Made by a program: the position numbers and the translations under genes. This document shows, piece after piece, positions 43,763 to 56,143 of a DNA stretch of 64,000 nucleotides. Origin of the DNA: Ampelocalamus luodianensis. Its lineage: Eukaryota > Streptophyta > Magnoliopsida > Poales > Poaceae. Positions within the stretch are counted from its first letter, which is position 1. The number at the start of each line of letters is the position of its first letter. The notes below the pieces were generated by a model. That model was given only the letters and a program-made list of their open reading frames with translations. It was not told the origin of the DNA and ran no database searches. Location of the stretch: contig CM070640.1 of the NCBI GenBank assembly GCA_036346255.1, positions 40,977,238-41,041,237 of the forward strand, read 5' to 3'.

Positions 43763-46329
43763 TGTAACACCCCAACTCACAAAGAGCCTGGAATGCTACT
43801 GGAACTAAACTAACCTAGCACAAATTACAAATTTTTGGCAGAGTTTCCTTTGTTTAATCAGCTATATTGAGAGCTCAACAATAAATCATGGCATTTAACA
43901 AAATTCTCATAATCAAGTTTACTCAATCACGCATGATAACCAAATGAACATACCAAGGCGGCAATCTCATTATTACGGATAATCGGATACTCAAACCAAA
44001 ACCATCTATGGGTGATAATCAAGCAGTTTATTTATTTCTAAATTGAAGCTAGGTGGCAACCGCTTAAGAGTGTGAGGTAGTGAGTGCAACCACATCTACT
44101 CCCTCCCATGCGTGGCGTTCACGCCATTGGTACCTAAAACACATTAAAGCAAGAGTGAGCCCAAAGACTCAGCAAGTATCAACAAGGCCATAAACAAGAA
44201 CACAAACATAACATCGATAATCCACAATAACATTACACAAGACATAGTCTTTTAACTTGTGAAATGCGACCAATGCAATGCTCCTTTGAACTTTATCTCT
44301 TTTCGCATTTTACCGGTAATGCAGGGTATACAACCGTCGTTGTATACCCTTGCCTGTGCCCTCAGGCACAGGGACCAAGAGCCTATACACCACATGTATA
44401 GGGACCTTTGCCCATCATCTCGATGATGGGGACCTCTTTGCTTATAGCCCACATTCCACAAATGTGGGGACCTCAAGCCCGTCATCTACATGACGGGACC
44501 TCAATCAGATGTGCTTGGTCACCACATGACCAAGGCACTGTATGCTCTCAACATGCATATGTACTAGAATGTAACTTTCGACAACAAGTAAATACATGAG
44601 TACATACCACATCTCATTTACCGAATAGCATGTAGAGCACTATCACATTCCAAAATTACTCTTTAATCACAAGCATGCTGTAACCAAGTCTCATTCACCA
44701 TGTAAATATCACACTATCATCTGTAAATGACTTGCACGGGAAAGACACAACCAATTTCAGCAAGCAACATAAATATTCTGCAACCCGAATACTTGCCTCA
44801 ACCGTGCGAGAACGGTGGACGCGAAGAGGGCGCTGCCCCTGGGATCATGCTCCCACCTGAACATAAAGATAACACAATCTAAGACCAACATATTGGACTA
44901 AAAGCATAAATAACAACACAATTGAACTCGCTAAACTTCCAAGCGTTTCCAATCTTCCAATTTCTAGCGATCGATTTGATGTTCACTACGGACAGTCAAC
45001 TTCTAAAATACATAACTTTCTGCTCGGGAGTCCAAATAAGATGTTCTTAGACTTTCTGAAAAGGTAATTAAATTAAATAAATAAACTTAGTTGGGGAGCC
45101 CTTTAGATTCTGCCAAATACTGCCCCTAGAAAGCCAATCTATCAGACATCAAAATTCACGTCGGGTTCTCTGGACAGTACACTAAAACCACCATAACTTT
45201 TTCTACGAAAGTCTAAATCTTGTGTTATTTATCTCTATTAAAAGGTATGGAAATTACCTACATTTTTCGTTATATTGAGATCCCATGATTCTCCCTTTAA
45301 TTAGCAGTTTTATCCAGTTTTCTACAGACTGTCCAAAAACTGACAGAACAACAGGACAGCGATACTAGAAAATTCATAACTCCCTGACCGTTAATCGGAT
45401 TTGGGCATTCTTTGCGGCCATTGAAAGCTAAGAACATATCCTACAAAACTCTAGGAGATAAAAACTCCTAATTCGGCCTCTAACCACATGAAATTGACCG
45501 CGCAAGCTACTGGACGAATCTGCAACTACAGCGGACAGATTGCAACCTAGCCAAAAACCACTCGATTCCTCTTCTACGACTAATTACCCAACATCAAATG
45601 ACGAGTTACCCTTGATGCCACTGAAGATAGCGAACTCCGGATGGCGATCCCGCTTCCTTCTCTTCTCCCTTCCTTTGGCCGGCAAATGGCGGAAGCACCA
45701 CAAAAGGGAGGACATCAATGGAGCGCAAGGAGGAGGTGTTGGACCAAGGCGTCAATGGAGAGGAGAGTGGCGACTCTGGGGAAGGAGGGGCAAGGGAGGG
45801 CTCTAGGGTTTCAGCCGTCCTTCCCCTATCCCACTTGGCCGGCCTCCACATGGGCCTCCTGGGCTAAAGGCCCGAGGCCCAGGTTCTCCCTACTTTATTT
45901 CTGTGCAGCGAACACTTCGGAGGTCATAACTTTCTCTCCCGAACTCGGAATAGAGTGATTTTTATCTTCCAATTTAGATAACTCATAGCACTTAAACTTT
46001 CTATTTGTGGAGTGTTTCTTAAAATGCCGTCTTCATTACGAAATTTGCCTTGGAAGTTGACTCAGTTGCGGACCTTGATTCTCTGTACGGCCTGCCTTGC
46101 GGGCCCCATATCTCAAACCTTAGAACTCCAAATTAGGTAAATGAGGACTCTAAATTGTACTATAGAAAATGATCTACAACTTTGTAGTTATGAGGTTTTC
46201 CATTTGAAGTCGTTTCAGTCGCGAAAATTACGTTGCAAGATGATTACAGATTCTGTCATGTTTCTTTGCGAGGCAAATAAGGAATCTCTCAATCTCCTTA
46301 TATTCTCTGTACCTAAACGGGATATTACA
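43763..46329 (-). mobile_element. Solo LTR (about 2.57 kb) nested in the Tekay-like LTR
   Basis: Starts TGTAACACCCC and ends GGGATATTACA on the plus strand. The 5-bp duplication TGGTA flanks it (43758..43762 and 46330..46334), and the host LTR sequence continues across the join. No internal coding region or second LTR is present, so it is probably a solo LTR. Read on the minus strand it starts TGTAATATCCCG, similar to other gypsy LTRs (TGTAA..CCC), which suggests minus orientation. It contains the hairpin array at 44323..44534. Confidence 0.8.
44323..44534. repeat. Array of seven consecutive hairpins, several followed by GGGACC
   Basis: Seven perfect inverted repeats follow each other. Stem arms are 44323..44334/44339..44350 (12 bp), 44353..44360/44365..44372 (8 bp), 44382..44389/44395..44402 (8 bp), 44411..44419/44422..44430 (9 bp), 44448..44455/44461..44468 (8 bp), 44478..44485/44490..44497 (8 bp) and 44514..44521/44527..44534 (8 bp). 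Loops are 2-5 bases; three of them read CCACA. The stems have different sequences. Hairpins 2, 3, 4, 5 and 6 end in GG(G) and run straight into GGACC or ACC, so the shared word is GGGACC or GGGGACC. Confidence 0.9.
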
Positions 46330-47338
46330 TGGTAGCCTTGTGATAAGAGGGTATCCTTCACCACTTATTGTTGAATATTATCTGACTATAAACTTGAGTT
46401 TTAGTAAATAAATTTTAGTATATAATAAGTGCTTTGGAACTTAGTACAAGTATTTGGAAAGAAATATGGCTTTATACAAATCAACCATATAAGCCTTCCA
46501 TTGAGATATCCTTGCATGCATTATAATCTGTTACTTGACGGGTGTGACTTGCGAGCACGGTTGTTGTGCTCACTCTTCTTAATTTAATCATTGAGTAGGA
46601 GAGGAATGCTACGAGGAGTCGGAGACCTTGGACGACTAGGCTACGCCCTCCAGACGATTGTCTATGGCAAATCGTGTGGTCTACCTTGCTGTTTTTGCTT
46701 CCGCTATAATTTGCTCTTGGCTTTATGCCCCTTTTGTAATCAACTCTAATTATTTCAATGAAAGACATTGTATGGTTGTGCTATTATTTCTTGTTCGACT
46801 GTGTAAACACTAGCTACTGATATGGGATTAGTGTGGATTACAGAGCAGACCCGGGATCCTTCGCTCCCGGGGTCGTGACAAGAAGTGGTATCAGAGCCAT
46901 CTCGATTGTAGATCGTAACCTAGTTAGAATGGCCATTAGTCGAAAACTTCAAAACTTATTTTATATAACAAGAAGAGTAAATTGTTCTCCTCTCATCTGG
47001 GTCATCTACCTATCCTTAGCTTCTCTTAGCAATTCTTTCTCACCTAATTCTCTCTTCACCATTTTACAATGTTAAATGGAACATCTTTCCCTTGAAAATT
47101 TCTATAGATGGTCTCACGGTTAATAACCTTAGTGTCCAAGACCGCAAGACCCGAAGATGTCAAGAAGACCTCGTCTTGCAAGAAGCATCGAAGACCGTGG
47201 GCAACGAGTAGAACATTGTATAAAACTATTAAAGTTATTTGGAAAAGCTTTTGAGTTGGTTGTTTTGTTTGGGTTGTTTGTTTCGATCTATCCCCCTTAG
47301 TTTCTCTTCTCTCTCCTAAGTCTTTGGAGATCTGGTAG

Positions 47339-47761
47339 ATGGTGACTACTCGCAACAGCAGTGGCAACACCAGCAGTCAGGACAGAGAAAATGTGGTTTA
47401 TCAAGGGAACCCAATTCCACCGCCACCCCCTCCAAGCTGTAGGACCCGACTGGAACCAGATGATGGCCAACCAAGTCAGTTGATCAATCTGCTTGCCCAG
47501 TCGATCAACAACACGCAGACCTTGCAAGAAGCAGTAGCTCAACCTCCAGCTTATGTCCCACCTCCTCCAAGGGCCAACATCTCAGAGTTCATGAGGATGC
47601 ATCCACCGACCTTTTCCAGCAGTGCCGAGCCAATGGACGCTGATGATTGGCTTAGGGCAGTCGGTAGAAAACTGGATATGATCCAGTGCACTGATCATGA
47701 AAGGGTTCTGTTCGCCTCTCATCAGCTGAATGGACCAGCGTCAGAATAGTGGGACAATTTG
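47339..47761 (+). pseudogene. gag fragment of the second Tekay-like element
   Basis: Starts at ATG 47339 (MVTTRNSSGNTSSQ) and is open for 136 residues. It matches the gag at 20321 closely: SQLINLLAQSINNTQTLQ, ISEFMRMHPPTFSSSAEPMD and DDWLRAVGRKLDMIQCTDHE. A TAG at 47747 replaces the first Trp of a WWDN motif. The sequence is cut off about 12 bases later. It is useful as a reference for the lost codons in the other copy. Confidence 0.88.
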
Positions 47762-48689
47762 TGATCGTCATATGTTGTTATAGTGCGCTAAATTTCTGAA
47801 GAATTTTGTGAGGACAATAGAGGTAGCAATGATTTATAAGTACGAAGGTAAGTGATAATGCGATGCGCCACGGAATTCATACACGGTGGGCAATTTTGGA
47901 GAAATAGCGCAACGATAACAACGCGACAGTTAATCTGACAAGGGGGTTACATAGCACACAGGCTAACGAACCAAGGACGGCACACACATACTTTTAGGGA
48001 ATTAGAAATACATGGGACATGTGGACGAAGATGGTCGAACTACTGCATGGAACGTGGCCATTTGCCCTTGCAGCCCAACTTAGCATTGTACTTATAGTGT
48101 TGTATTTATAGCGGGAGCGGATGCAACTGTAGCAACTCCATTGCGATGAGGCACAGATGTGTTTCACGTTTCTGTATCACGTCCTACTTTGCATAGAGTA
48201 GTCACGTCCTGCTTTGTAGAGAGTGGCCATGTTGCTGCGCAAAGCTGACTCGTCGAGTCACGTCGCTGCGTAAAGCTGACTCGTCGGGTCACGTCGCTGC
48301 GCAAAGCTAACTCGTTGGGTCACATCGCTGGGCAAAGCTACCTGATGTTGTCATTCTGAAAAGTAAGCGTCGCAGTGTGTTGCCATATCGATTTGTAAAG
48401 TTGCCGTGGGGGAGTGAAGGCAAAAAAGAGATATCGAAATACGAGACTAGCATAATAATAGTTGTACAGAAATTAATATTTACATGGCGTGACTGATATT
48501 TAGAGGAACAAATATCTACTAGCAGCTCCTCTTGGGGCGTACCCTGCGTGTCGCCCCTGGCCTCGTCCGGCGATGGTCCGAGTATGTCAAATGATTAGGT
48601 TGCCTCGCTACCCAACCTGCGCGAGTAGCCGGAGGTGGTGTCGCGAGAGGTGGGGTTCCAACGTCGGCTAGGTCGGTCCCGGTGCATCG
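47762..48689. other. Unassigned spacer with a short tandem repeat
   Basis: This sequence joins the broken gag to the plant-mobile-domain region. It holds a three- to four-unit repeat of about 36 bp at 48233..48345 (GCTGACTCGTCG, GGTCACGTCGCTGCGCAAA). I could not recognise terminal repeats. Confidence 0.5.
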
Positions 48690-51200
48690 TGTAGTTGAGA
48701 AGCCCCCACGGAGACCTGGGTGCCACGCTAGTCCAAGTGGTAGTCCCCAGAGCGTGCCTCATCGTGCGACTAGTACTCCTCCTCCCAAGGAGGTGGTTGA
48801 TATGTGAAGCATTGCGTTACGAATGTAATCATGGTGAAAACCACGAAAGAGGATGTTACGCAAGCAAGCAAGGCGGGCATACCTGGTGGCATGAAGGCAT
48901 GCCCCGACAACTCCTCGTACTCTTGCCCCACATACCGGTGAAGCTTAGGACCTGAAAGAGAAGATTGTCGTTAGTAGCTAGTGGGGTTCGAAATAAAGAA
49001 GCGGAAGTGAATGTCTCATGCTCACATGCAAAGTGTCCCACGATGCTCCCACCACGGTGCCACGAGGACACACCCGCCACGTTCGGGGGAGGAGCCCGTG
49101 ACCGTGAACCACCATGGTTGACCCCTCGTCGGTGCACTGATGGGTCCACCGAGCCCCTTGGTGTGCGACAAGTCGCAATCTGGTTCCCTTGTCTCGCCTT
49201 CTCCACTATCCGCTGCAGGACCCCTCTGGTGTCCATGAGCGCCATTTGTTGTGCGGAGGCTACCAACTCAAGGACCTCCCAGTGTAGATCCGTCTGTACA
49301 CATAATCAACAAGTGGGAAACCTAAATCTTGCAAATAAAATATGAAGTATGGGCTGTTAAATACATACCAATCAGTGAAAAGTGGAGTCCGGCTACGTGG
49401 GGTATGTGTCAGACGTCACAGCCTCGTGTCATGGTGGGTCATCCACCACCTGGATGCAGCGAAGCCTGGTCCGACTGGCGTACCACTCCATGTACTTCGC
49501 GTACTCCCAAGGGTTGTAGTGAGCATCCTCCAACACGACGTCGTAGAAGGCGTTGAGCCAGTCCGGAACCCAAGGGAACATCTTCTCTGCCCAGGAGGTA
49601 GTACCACGTACTCCCTTCCTAGTGTACCTGTGGATAGCAAGACAATTATTAGGTTGGTTCGTAATGCAGATTGTACAAAAAAAAGTAAAGCGTGAACTTA
49701 CGCATGGACGTAGGCCGGCACCCGTTGCCCCACAGGGGGCTAGAACCTGCTATCATAGATCAAACTGGCGCATGACCCGCTGCACCTGGTACTCCTCCAC
49801 GAAGACATCGTGCACCAAGGCCTTCCGCGTGTACCACTACGTGTAGTCTCGCATGCACAGGCTGGACAGTCCTCCGGGCGAGCATACACCCTCTTTCGGA
49901 GTGTACGGTCTCCAGATGATGTAGTCATCCGTCAGCTGATCGAACATTGCAACGTACTCCAGGTAGGACCCCTGCGAAGTGATCGGCGTGTAGGTGACAT
50001 GTGAAATGGAACAATGAAAAGTTAGCACACGAAATTGTGATTACATTACGAAAAAATAAATGTTCAAGAAACTGACTCGTCGGTGACACCACACCGTGCC
50101 CATGGTCGGTCGATCCACGTCGTCGTCCTTGACGTTCAAGATGACCGTGTACGCTCCCAAGTCCAGTTGTGGTCGTCTGATCTGGAATCGCTCGAAGGAC
50201 CACATCTGCAGAAGTAGCAGACATCTAGAGAGGATGGAGCTGTCCTGGGCCCGGTGGCATGCATCGCACAGTGCGCGGTACGTCACGCACAGCACGGCTG
50301 GACCCCAGGCGTAGGCTGGATGTCCTCTACCGCCCAGTCCCAAGCCAGCTCACGAGCGTACTAGATGTAGTGCTTATCGACGCTATCGCCGTAGGATCCC
50401 AAGAACATGACCCACCCGAACAGCCACAGCAGGTAGGCCTCGAAGTTCCTCCTAACAATGTGGTCTGGTACGTCCGCTGCCATACGCTCGGGCTGCAAGA
50501 AGACATGTGCACCTTAGTAAGGTTCACAAATGAATTGAAGCGAGATGACAGTAGTTACGAAGACTTACATAGAACTGACAAATCCACTTCAGTGTCGGCC
50601 CATGGGGACTGTTGAACTCCATGTACCTGCTGCCCAGCAGTAGCACATCCTAGAACCTCGCTAGGAGGTTGGTGCGCCACGTGGCTGAGAATTGTACATT
50701 GCCATGGGGAAGCCTGTGTAGGGCAACCCGGTCAGAAAGCTCACATCCTGCAGCGTCAGCGCCATCTCCTCGCACGGAAGGTGGAACGTGTGCATCTCTG
50801 GCCTCCAACGATCGACCAACACCGTCAGTAGGGCCCAGTTGTATGGAAAACGCCTGGACGTACAACCAGGACCGCGGTCCTAGTCGTCCTCCCACGTCGC
50901 CTCCACTATTCTCGCTAGTGGAAAGAGGCCTACCGCTCTCAACTTGCGTCGAAACGATTAAGAACAAACGTGAGTCTACCCAAAGTAGTCCGACTGCAAT
51001 TGAGTACATGAAGGTCACAACTACACGTACCTCGAAGCCCAGTTTGGGTGCACCCTCCATGCCCTAATGGGCGTGCGCAACCGCAACGCGCCAAGCTCAA
51101 TCGGTGCCTTGCCCTCCTAGGGGAGGATGGTACTGAGGCGGCTATGGTGATGCGCGTCAATCACCGGATCAAATAACTCGTAGTGGCCTGCGTTCGCCAT
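48690..51200 (-). pseudogene. Plant-mobile-domain (PMD, PF10536-like) gene, degenerate
   Basis: Starts at ATG 51200 (MANAGHYELFDPVIDAHHHS), with a TAG 28 codons in, and splices at 51031 to an exon beginning 50942. Later exons give DRWRPEMHTFHLPCEEMALT LQDVSFLTGLPY, MEFNSPHGPTLKWICQFY, FEAYLLWLFGWVMF, LLLQMWSFERFQIRRPQLDL, DDDVDRPTMGTVWCHRR, SYLEYVAMFDQLTDDYIIWR PYTP and MEWYASRTRLRCIQ. These are the consecutive blocks of the aminotransferase-like plant mobile domain, found in MAIN-like proteins and inside several plant transposons. Stops at several codons (for example TAG in DKHYI*YAREL) and a frame change near 50660 mark it as decayed. The surrounding transposon type cannot be told. Confidence 0.8.
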
Positions 51201-52999
51201 AACTGAAAATTCAATGCACACATTGTAAGGACTACGAAACATGTAAATAAGGTAATGAGAACCAAATTTAAGTTGGGATTATTTTGGTTAAGCGACACAA
51301 ATAGATACAATTTTTAAATATTGTCCGGGTGCAAATAGATACAATTAACAAAGTTTATAATTTTATCATTCAGCTATACATTTTATTCGCACACAAATGG
51401 GAAGGTTAATAAAGCTGGGATTATTTTGATTACGCTCTGCCTACCCTACTTAGTTACTCTATATTTTTTATAGATTGTAATAGACGTCTACCTATTTCTA
51501 TAGATTTATCCTAAATCATTCGAGCGCTGGAACATTCCTAACATGTGCACGATGAATTAGGCTATACACATCTCAAAAGATGTACTACATAATTTGACTA
51601 TAATTATCTAATCTACTTAATTCTATGTCGCTATTTTTGTTTGCTAACCAACAAGGTTTTGACATAATGTAAAAGGTTGCAAAAAAAAGTACCTGCAAGA
51701 TGGCCGATCAGATCTAATGCTTTGTCTCTCTCTCCTCTGCGATGAACTGGCAGAGCTTCACTACCTGTCTTATCTGCCTCTCTTTTGTTTTTTTCTAGAA
51801 TTAAAATAAACTTTGGACTGATTTTTTAGGGTTTTTATACATAGGCTCATGTTCTGTCCCCAGTTTAACTAACGATAAGTGGTTAAAAGGGAACCTGTCG
51901 CCAGTTGAATTGGTAATATGTAGCTGTCGCCAATTAACCAGTTTTGTAATTTTTAGAAGGACTATTTGTTTTTTAATTATCTTTTAAAATAATAATATTT
52001 TTTAAAAAAATTCCACACACCTGGTTGGGGCCAACCAGCCGGCTATAGAATTGTGATATGACAAACTAGCATGGTGATGACAGGTGTTTATAGATTAGAG
52101 GTTAACTTGTAGAAAATTAGGTTACATTAAAAGCTCCCCTAAAACCGAGAGGGTTTTTTTAGGGTTTTAGGGTTTTTTTACAAAAAGTAATAACAATCAA
52201 GTACACATGGTTTTGAGCAAATTACACATAATTTATATATTTTTATGCTTGCCTAGGTGTGGTATATTTTGATTACAATTGGTAAGCTTTATAATCTGAT
52301 ATGTTGTATTGAATGCATGCCAATAATGCTCCATTTCACTCACAGAAATAGGCAAGTAAAATTTCATTGTAGGCACCTGTTTTAACAAAGTTAAGCAACA
52401 GTGAACATCTACATTGTGCATGTCATGTTATGCAAGCTATAACATATTGTCATCAATGATTCTAAAGAAAACAAAATATCATCAATGGAAACATTCGGCA
52501 TGACAAAACCATGATATAGATTAGCCATGTTGAGCCGATTTCGTCACCTGGCTTCCGAAAACAAAAGGAACTACATATTATCTTCCCTGAAAGAAAGACC
52601 CCCTTTTCATACAAATATTAAAATTGAATCTAAAAGCCTCCTTTTTCATACGAGTAAATATTGAAACTAATTCCAAGAATATCAAATTCTTGGAGTAGAG
52701 GCCAAGTGCAATGAACCAAAACCAGGAATAGATTAGCAGCAATTACACCCCATGAAAAATCCATCAAGAGATAAGTACCCTGAATCCACTCAATAAATTC
52801 ACTAATCTCCCCCCTAAAAAAGATCAACATTCAATCCAATGGATCGATGGCTGCAATGCCATCTCCTGACCGATTCAACGGACCAGCAAATCGGCCGGTG
52901 ATAACAAAGCCGCCCACTAAACTGCCCCTAGCCGTTGCTTCCAAAGCTGGCGCCGCACCACCACCAACGTTACGCTTATACACGCCTCCTCCTCTCCTC
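51201..52999. other. Intergenic DNA between the TE block and the TPX2-family gene
   Basis: About 1.8 kb, AT-rich, without a convincing gene. The part nearest the PMD remnant is probably the 5' flank of that transposon. GGTTGGGGCCAACC at 52023..52036 is palindromic. The last 150 bp before 53000 are richer in GC and C-rich, as in a grass proximal promoter. Confidence 0.5.
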
Positions 53000-53006
53000 T
53001 ATAAAT
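53000..53006 (+). promoter_or_regulatory. TATA box of the TPX2-family gene
   Basis: TATAAAT preceded by CT-rich sequence, 122-128 bp upstream of the ATG at 53128. It predicts transcription from about 53030-53035 and a 5' UTR near 95 bp. Confidence 0.65.
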
Positions 53007-53127
53007 TCGCTTCGTTTCATCTCCACGAATTCGAATCGAATTTACATATCATTACTCGCCATCAACCGTTGTCCGCATTGATCATTCGAAATTCGAACGT
53101 TTTTTTTCTTTTTTTCTACGATCGGAG

Positions 53128-55431
53128 ATGGCCACGCCGGCGAGGAAACCCAGGGCCCGGAGGCCGTTTGCGACGGTGGCGTCGCCGTCGCCGGCGAGGA
53201 ACGGGGTGCTGTCGGAGAACATCGAGCCCGACGGTATGTCGTTCGCTCAGTGCCTTCACCAGTTCAAAAGGTACTCGAAGCCCGTGGCGCCCTTCACCGT
53301 CGGCAGGGCGGTCAAGAAGTACTCCTCCCCTGTTTCCAAGAGACCGACGTCGAGGTCGCCAAGAACGGCGAGAAGGAGGAGGATAGATTCGTCTAGGAAG
53401 AGCTCGACTCCGGCGGTGGCGGCTTACGACGCGCCGCGGGCGCCACTGTGGGACTTCTCCCAGGAGTGCCAGAAGGTCAGGGCCAAGCTCTCGTCTCCCT
53501 ACGACGAAGCAGAACATGGCCAAGAACGGCGGCGTGGCAATGGGGTCCGGGAGGCCTCGAGGAAGAGGACGATGAGGAGCGTGACGCTGGAGGAGGCCAT
53601 GGCCGGCCTCCCGGAGCCCGGGAGGGGCGTGTGAAGTTCTTGGTGGACACGTTCGAGAGGCTCCTTTCGCTCTCCGGCGACTCCGAGGCGCAGAGCAGAG
53701 GCGCGAGGAGGCGGAAGAAGATGGTGGCAAAGACAGACTCCTCCTCGTCGTCGCTGCCGCCGAAAGCCGAGGAGATCGACATGTCGTATCCCTCCATCTC
53801 ATCGTCATCTGAGGTCTCCTTCAACGTCGACTTCTCTGACCGCAACAGGTTCAGATTCTGATCCACTGGGAGATTGCTTTGCTGTTCTTGATTCTTTCTA
53901 CTGATTTATTTTTTTCTGAAAATTCAGTAGGAGCAGCAGCGCACGAGACGGGCGGCAGCAGAGGAGATACAACGTAAGTTGTGTGTTCAGAAATTTCTAT
54001 TTGGTTGAATTTAAAGATAAATTTGAGACGAGTTTTGTGTGTATCTTGTTCACGGATCGCAGAGCATCGACTCGTCGCTGTTGTCGGAGAGGAGCTGTAG
54101 AAGGAAGATGAGAAGCGTGACGAGCCAGCATCCGTTCAATCTTAGGACTGAGGTATGAATGATGCAATGTGCTAACATTTCCAATGCTTGTTCTGCCAAT
54201 CATGCGAGTTTACTAGATTTCTTTTAAAATCTGTTTGCTTGATGTTATGGGCTAAACCTCATCGCAGTCGCAGTTGGCAGATGTAGTATGCCAAGCTTGT
54301 TTTATATTTTGGATAATCAGTTCAGAAGTTAGACTGACATGCATGGTGACTGAAGAAACTGTGTTTCTGTTCTCCTATTCAGCAAAGAGGAAAGGTGAAG
54401 GATGAGAACTTTCTTCAGAGAATGAGGAAGAGGCTGCTAGAGGAGGAGAGATTGCGCAATCCGCTCGCACAAGGTCTCCCATGGACCATTGATGAACCAG
54501 AGGTATGTGTACTACAGTTACAAAATGTTTTCGGTTCATCCTGTTCATTTTTACATTGCAAGAACGGTATTTTTATTAAAAAAAAATGCTAGATCGATAG
54601 AGTTTCAGTCCACCATGTCCAACTACACTAACTATAATTTCCTGGTAAAATGGAAAGCCTAAAACACCATTTGTCAGTACTGATGATTAGCTACAGTGTT
54701 GTAGTATCACATTCAGTGTGTTTCTCCATTTGCAAGACCATGTTTTGTTGTTTATTGCAAGTGACTTATTGTTTAAGTGTGGTCTTCTTTTAATTTTTTT
54801 TTGTAGAACCCAGTGAAACCTCCGACAAAAGAACCCACTGAACCAATTGACGTCGTGCTACATAGCAACGTGCGCGCAGTCGGTCGCGCCAAGTTTGATC
54901 ACCAAGTAAGTAGTACATTGCAATGCTCACTCGCCGTCGACGAGTTCCTGAAGGCTACGCAACGACTGTATTCAATCGTGCAGGTCGCTGAGCGCAACAG
55001 CTTCCTCGAAAAACTGGAAACGGAGAAGGAAAGACAGCAAAAGGTAATACACCATCCATCTGAAAATTATAGTCCACGGTGTGTGCATCACATGCAAAAG
55101 CTTATTCATTTGCAAGAATTGAGATGTGGGATGTTGTGCAGATGGATGAAGAGATTGAGATTAAACAGCTGAGGAAGGAGCAGGTGCCAAGAGCACATCC
55201 AATGCCAGATTTCTCCAGGCCATTTGTGCCGAAAAGGTAAAACCTTTTAGCCTTCTCTGAATATACACTTTACAGGACCAGTCATGAATTCTTTCACATC
55301 TCAGTTCTCATAAGTTCTCAAGCTATTTCAGCTAAAAATTTTCTTGGAAATGCAGGTCAGTGAAGCCTCAAACAATTCCCAGAGAGCCAAGATTTCACCC
55401 CAGATTGATGAGGCACACTCCCAAGACTTAA
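53128..55431 (+). CDS. TPX2-domain protein, microtubule-associated (apparent frameshift in exon 1)
   Basis: Eight exons: 53128..53848, 53931..53973, 54063..54152, 54383..54502, 54807..54905, 54984..55043, 55142..55236 and 55356..55431, where TAA is 55429..55431. All introns are GT-AG. The N-terminal half is basic and serine-rich (PLWDFSQECQKVRAKLSSPY; EEAMAGLPEPG; VKFLVDTFERLLSLSGDS). The C-terminal half is the TPX2 family signature: RAKFDHQ, VAERNSFLEKLETEKERQQK, EIEIKQLRKEQVPRAHPMPD, FSRPFVPKR and TIPREPRFHPRL. Related plant proteins bind microtubules. Exon 1 as written stops at 53632 (GRGV-stop); the frame needed for VKFLVDTF is reached only if one G is missing at the CCCGGGAGGGG run near 53615..53625. 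Exon lengths sum to 1304, one short of a multiple of three, giving 434 residues if repaired. Confidence 0.85.
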
Positions 55432-56029
55432 TTAGCTTCGTACAAAGATTCCTCTTCCTCAACTAATTGTCCTCGCCATAGTGCAGACATTTGCTGCTTT
55501 GCTAATGGGGTGTCAGTTAGCTAGCAACTTTCATTTTAGGGGAAAAAAAACTATTCATCAGACATATCTCTTTTCGAGAAGTTTGCGGTTGATGCAAACT
55601 GTTAAAACTTAAGCATGTGTAGAAACATGAGACTTCTGTGTGTTTTTAGTTACTGTATTATCTATTTTTGTGGATTCCAAAAGGCGCTTTCAAAGAGTCT
55701 TCCAACATGGGAATCGTATTTTCCTTAGCTAGGCACAAACTGCGACGCACTCACACGAATAACTTGTTTTTTTGAGAGAATTATTGGCATGGTTAACCTT
55801 GTTACCGTGAGAAGATCAGAAGATAAAAGTACAAACCGGCTGAGAACGCTGCGCAGTGCAGCACATGGAGAGTTGTTGACGCAGTTTATTGCAACGCCCA
55901 TTCTGGAGGGAAAGCCGTTCCAGCTTCCAACACGGAACCCGAAAGCAACGAAAAACTGACTGAGCTCATGTTTGAAAGAAGGAGACCGCCTAATTCTAAT
56001 GATCCTGCAGTTTAACATGTACTGTTACT
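55432..56029. other. 3' flank of the TPX2-family gene
   Basis: About 600 bp containing the 3' UTR and a short spacer before the AGTAT target duplication of the next TE. No gene is recognised. Confidence 0.55.
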
Positions 56030-56143
56030 AGTATTGTCGTAGGGACGCCCCACCGGCCCCCATGATCAGGCGAAGCACGGCAGCACTGAAAGGTCTTCCA
56101 AGGACTTATTCAGAGGATGCCCCGAAGACCCCCGGAGGATCCC

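Larger units (their letters stand above)
41377..47761 (+). mobile_element. Second Tekay-like gypsy element, truncated after gag
   Basis: The LTR starts TGTAATGCCCCG at 41377 and ends GTCGTGACA at 46880. It is followed by a PBS TGGTATCAGAGCC (46886..46898) and gag. The LTR is related to that of the 17091..26505 element throughout, but diverged. It is interrupted by a solo LTR (43763..46329); without it the LTR is about 2.9 kb. Similarity to the other element stops abruptly at about 47761, in gag. Pol, the 3' LTR and a target duplication are missing from the window. Confidence 0.88.

Noticed and set aside
52847..53386. An ORF of 179 codons overlapping the TPX2-family gene start
   Set aside because: It begins upstream of the TATA box and is in another frame. 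The 53128 frame has the family motifs.
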